In this document: in pieces, positions 62,688-64,000 of the stretch
Numbering within the stretch: the first letter of the stretch is position 1
Layout: every line of letters begins with the position of its first letter
From: JAHBNG01 sp039028975
GTDB taxonomy: Bacteria; Chloroflexota; Anaerolineae; Caldilineales; Caldilineaceae
Length of the DNA stretch: 64,000 nucleotides
Direction of reading: 5' to 3'
Assembly (NCBI GenBank): GCA_039028975.1
Contig: JBCCHB010000083.1
Span: 5,853-69,852 of the forward strand
Notes under the pieces: generated by a model
Told to the model about the DNA's origin: nothing
Seen by the model: the letters and a program-made list of their open reading frames with translations, nothing else
Database searches by the model: none
Translations under genes and position numbers: made by a program

Positions 62688-62945
62688 CTACCTACTCCTC
62701 ATATAATCTACTGCCATATCATAGAAGATGGTGGCCAGAAAGAATGTCGCCCCCACATTTGAGGTCCACCTTAGATCACCCAGGCCCAGCTGCAGCGTTC
62801 CGTATAGGCGGTAGGCAAAGGACCAACAGAGTATGGCAACGCCCAGTCCAAAGAGTCGGTGATGGTGGTGAGAGCGGTATAGGCCATAGCATCCACCTAG
62901 AATGTAGACGGAGGTACGAAAGATTGTCCAGCTATCAAGCCCCAT
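62688..62945 (-). CDS. Small polytopic membrane protein
   Basis: The 85-residue protein has about three short hydrophobic segments (SVYILGGCYGLY, LFGLGVAILCWSFAYRLYG, ATFFLATIFYDMAVDYM) separated by a His-rich loop. The start ATG 62945 overlaps the end of the EAD1 gene by 11 bases; a longer upstream frame is an overlap artefact. It is likely part of the lysis module. Confidence 0.55.
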   Translation of the reverse strand: MGLDSWTIFRTSVYILGGCYGLYRSHHHHRLFGLGVAILCWSFAYRLYGTLQLGLGDLRWTSNVGATFFLATIFYDMAVDYMRSR

Positions 62946-63480
62946 TAAGCACCTGCCATATACCCAAAGCCAAAGAGCCCACCGCCGACAAGCCCAACAC
63001 CAATGCGACGGCCTTAAACATCCATGACTCAAAGAGGGATGAACCAATCGTTGAACGGTCGTTGATCACAATCTCAATGCGTTTGATGCGGTCATCGATG
63101 TCGGAAAGCTTCTCATTGGTCAGCTCAATAAAGCCCGGCGTCCCGGCACGCTTGGATCCAAAGAGAACAATCCGAATCTCGCTGACTTCATCCTGGCTTG
63201 TATTACCGTACGACTGCATACTCTCCTCGCCACCCAACATGTTAATGAAATAATTGCCTGGATTCTCTTCTTTTGCTTGGGTGATGAGTTCAATCAGCCA
63301 GCCCTCTCGCTTGGCGGTGGTGATGACGTCAAATACGGTCTCTTCAAGGGTTCCGCTGCTTGCAATTTCATCTATATCCCGGTCAAGATTGAGGCGAAGC
63401 AGTCGCTTTAACGACTCGTAATTAAAGCCATCAAGCAACGCCTTTTGAATAAAATCTAGCCTCAAATCTTCTCCGACCAT
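62935..63480 (-). CDS. EAD1-like domain protein with coiled coil and C-terminal membrane helix
   Basis: Residues 5-80 match effector-associated domain 1 as I know it: IQKALLDGFNYESLKRLLRL, DIDEIASSGTLEETVFDVIT, LIELITQAKEENPGN. EADs are small helical domains that join effectors to adaptors by like-with-like contact in bacterial conflict systems. After a linker there is a coiled coil (NEKLSDIDDRIKRIEIVIND, about 117-140) and one C-terminal transmembrane helix (about 155-177), the layout of XhlA-type lysis accessory proteins. ATG 63480 gives 181 residues; a longer frame to 63531 would run through a terminator hairpin. Confidence 0.75.
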   Translation of the reverse strand: MVGEDLRLDFIQKALLDGFNYESLKRLLRLNLDRDIDEIASSGTLEETVFDVITTAKREGWLIELITQAKEENPGNYFINMLGGEESMQSYGNTSQDEVSEIRIVLFGSKRAGTPGFIELTNEKLSDIDDRIKRIEIVINDRSTIGSSLFESWMFKAVALVLGLSAVGSLALGIWQVLNGA

Positions 63481-63504
63481 AGTTAGCCTGGGCAAACAAA
63501 AAGG

Positions 63505-63544
63505 CCCACGGGCATGACGAAACATCGTCAATTCCGCGGGCCTC
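63505..63544 (-). terminator. Hairpin between the first late gene and the EAD1 gene
   Basis: On the minus strand an AGGCCCGCGG arm pairs with CCGTGGGCCT and is followed by TTTTTG, the pattern of an intrinsic terminator. It would make the first gene more abundant than the rest of the late block, unless an antiterminator acts. Confidence 0.7.
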
Positions 63545-63568
63545 TAATCAAAGAGCAACCCTTGGGTC

Positions 63569-63760
63569 TTATTCTGTTGGGGCAGGAGGAAGGCGCTTAG
63601 CAGGCGGACTTATTGAAGTGTACGTTGTCTTCTCGACTTTGATGCCGCCATCTCGACCACCATGCAAGATGATCTTCCAGGTTGTACCGCTGCTGCAAAG
63701 TTGTGATACGTCGTGGGCCAACAGTTTGATCAATTCTGCCAGTGGGGTATTCTCGTCCAT
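63569..63760 (-). CDS. Small phage protein, first gene of the late block
   Basis: The 63-residue product has a helical start (DENTPLAELIKLLAHDVSQ), a beta hairpin (WKIILHGGRDGGIKVEK) and a Pro-rich end. It lies directly behind the late promoter with a 28-nt leader and before a hairpin terminator, so it may be made in larger amounts. A regulator or antiterminator is conceivable; no motif supports either. Confidence 0.5.
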   Translation of the reverse strand: MDENTPLAELIKLLAHDVSQLCSSGTTWKIILHGGRDGGIKVEKTTYTSISPPAKRLPPAPTE

Positions 63761-63794
63761 AAATGCCCCCGAACTGTCGTTCTATACTAGATAT

Positions 63795-63823
63795 AGTATA
63801 GCGCCCACTGACCTAATCGTCAA
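63795..63823 (-). promoter_or_regulatory. Late-block promoter
   Basis: On the minus strand TTGACG (63823-63818), a 17-bp spacer and TATACT (63800-63795) give a near-consensus sigma-70 promoter. The -10 is embedded in an inverted repeat CTATACT/AGTATAG (63782-63801), a likely operator that could hold the promoter silent in the lysogen. Confidence 0.75.
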
Positions 63824-63925
63824 TGCGGGCGCGTTTCCTTCGCTAATTCGCTCCAATTCTAATTAAACCCGATAAACCCCCAGCTCTGCTGGGGAGACTA
63901 TAAAAGTTTGACTTATGCGGCAGTT

Positions 63926-63967
63926 TCCAGTTGGCTAACGAAGTGGGCCGCTCGTTAACCAACTGGA
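63926..63967. repeat. 16-bp inverted repeat near the right edge
   Basis: TCCAGTTGGCTAACGA (63926-63941) and TCGTTAACCAACTGGA (63952-63967) are inverted copies with one mismatch around a 10-nt centre. The right arm ends in a GGAG that can serve as the ribosome site for the ATG at 63975. A shorter hairpin (CCCAGC/GCTGGG) lies at about 63878-63892. Confidence 0.65.
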
Positions 63968-63974
63968 GACAAAA

Positions 63975-64000
63975 ATGGACTACAAGAGTTTATCGCATAG
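63975..64000 (+). CDS. Start of a plus-strand gene cut by the window end
   Basis: An ATG with GGAG seven bases upstream opens a frame of at least eight codons (MDYKSLSH) that leaves the window. It points away from the late block, so it would be the first gene of the phage's other transcription unit. Too short to identify. Confidence 0.3.

Larger units (their letters stand above)
41949..64000. mobile_element. Prophage, HK97-fold tailed (siphovirus-like), right end outside the window
   Basis: An integrase next to a tRNA cluster is followed by a continuous 21-kb minus-strand block with terminase, portal, protease, capsid, connectors, major tail protein, tail chaperones, tape measure and fibres. 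There is no sheath gene, so a long non-contractile tail is expected. No gene in the structural block is obviously broken, so it may be functional. The left boundary must lie between the tRNA-His gene and the integrase. Lysin, repressor and replication functions should be beyond 64 kb. Confidence 0.92.

Noticed and set aside
62198..63253. A 351-codon plus-strand open frame opposite the HNH and membrane protein genes
   Set aside because: It crosses four minus-strand genes supported by HNH motifs, coupled starts and membrane helices; the plus-strand translation has no domain.
63800..64000. A right attachment site
   Set aside because: I compared the last 200 bases with the tRNA-His 3' half and the terminator hairpin and found no repeat; the prophage must continue past the window.

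Overview
The window looks like one contig of a chromosomal genome from an uncultured or environmental bacterium, most likely Chloroflexota (Anaerolineae/Caldilineae-like). This placement is inference. It rests on the family mix: an N-terminal CPxLG four-cysteine module on a membrane protein, a ParB-like/universal-stress fusion, a MoaD-MoaE fusion, paired CNNM/CorC genes and M42 peptidases. GC is moderate. There is no rRNA or marker protein to settle the phylum.

Positions 1-40,100 are ordinary chromosome. In order: a class III CoA-transferase; a minus-strand run of a TPR protein, a FecR-like membrane protein, a GT39-type glycosyltransferase and an Nmad3-like protein, coupled by short gaps or overlaps; an M42 peptidase and a flavin reductase; a complete branched-chain-type amino acid ABC importer (livJ-H-M-G-F order) with hairpins and tandem repeats in its spacers; and a small catabolic group (M20 amidohydrolase, arginase-family ureohydrolase, PhyH-family dioxygenase). 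The last two genes of that group each carry a similar 65-67 nt hairpin element just upstream. A GNAT enzyme follows, then a TetR regulator with a readable promoter/operator driving a drug-export-type ABC transporter, a Na+/Ca2+ exchanger, a Nudix hydrolase, an acyl-CoA dehydrogenase, a PP2C phosphatase, the ParB/Usp fusion, a DnaQ-like exonuclease and a DUF4126/zinc-ribbon membrane protein. A minus-strand block then carries moeA, moaC, moaDE, cca, the CPxLG-type membrane protein and two CNNM transporters.

Positions 41,015-41,798 hold six tRNA genes (Leu-TAG, Ala-TGC, Gly-GCC, Phe-GAA, Gln-TTG, His-GTG) with promoters and hairpins between them. A strong hairpin terminator closes the cluster. 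A tyrosine integrase starts 151 nt after tRNA-His.

From 41,949 to the right edge is a prophage of a tailed, HK97-fold, siphovirus-like phage. All structural genes are on the minus strand behind one near-consensus promoter at about 63.8 kb. In transcription order they are: a 63-aa protein; three membrane proteins, the first with an N-terminal effector-associated domain (EAD1-like); an HNH nuclease; small and large terminase; an untracked 52-aa membrane protein; a portal-MuF fusion; prohead protease; capsid; a block of decoration or fibre-like genes; connector, head closure and tail terminator; major tail protein; a tail chaperone pair joined by a -1 frameshift; tape measure; distal tail and hub; and an S74 self-cleaving tail fibre. 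Endolysin, repressor and replication genes and the right attachment site are not in the window.

The most promising leads for undescribed biology are the duplicated structured leader upstream of the ureohydrolase and dioxygenase genes, and the phage-borne EAD1-membrane protein.
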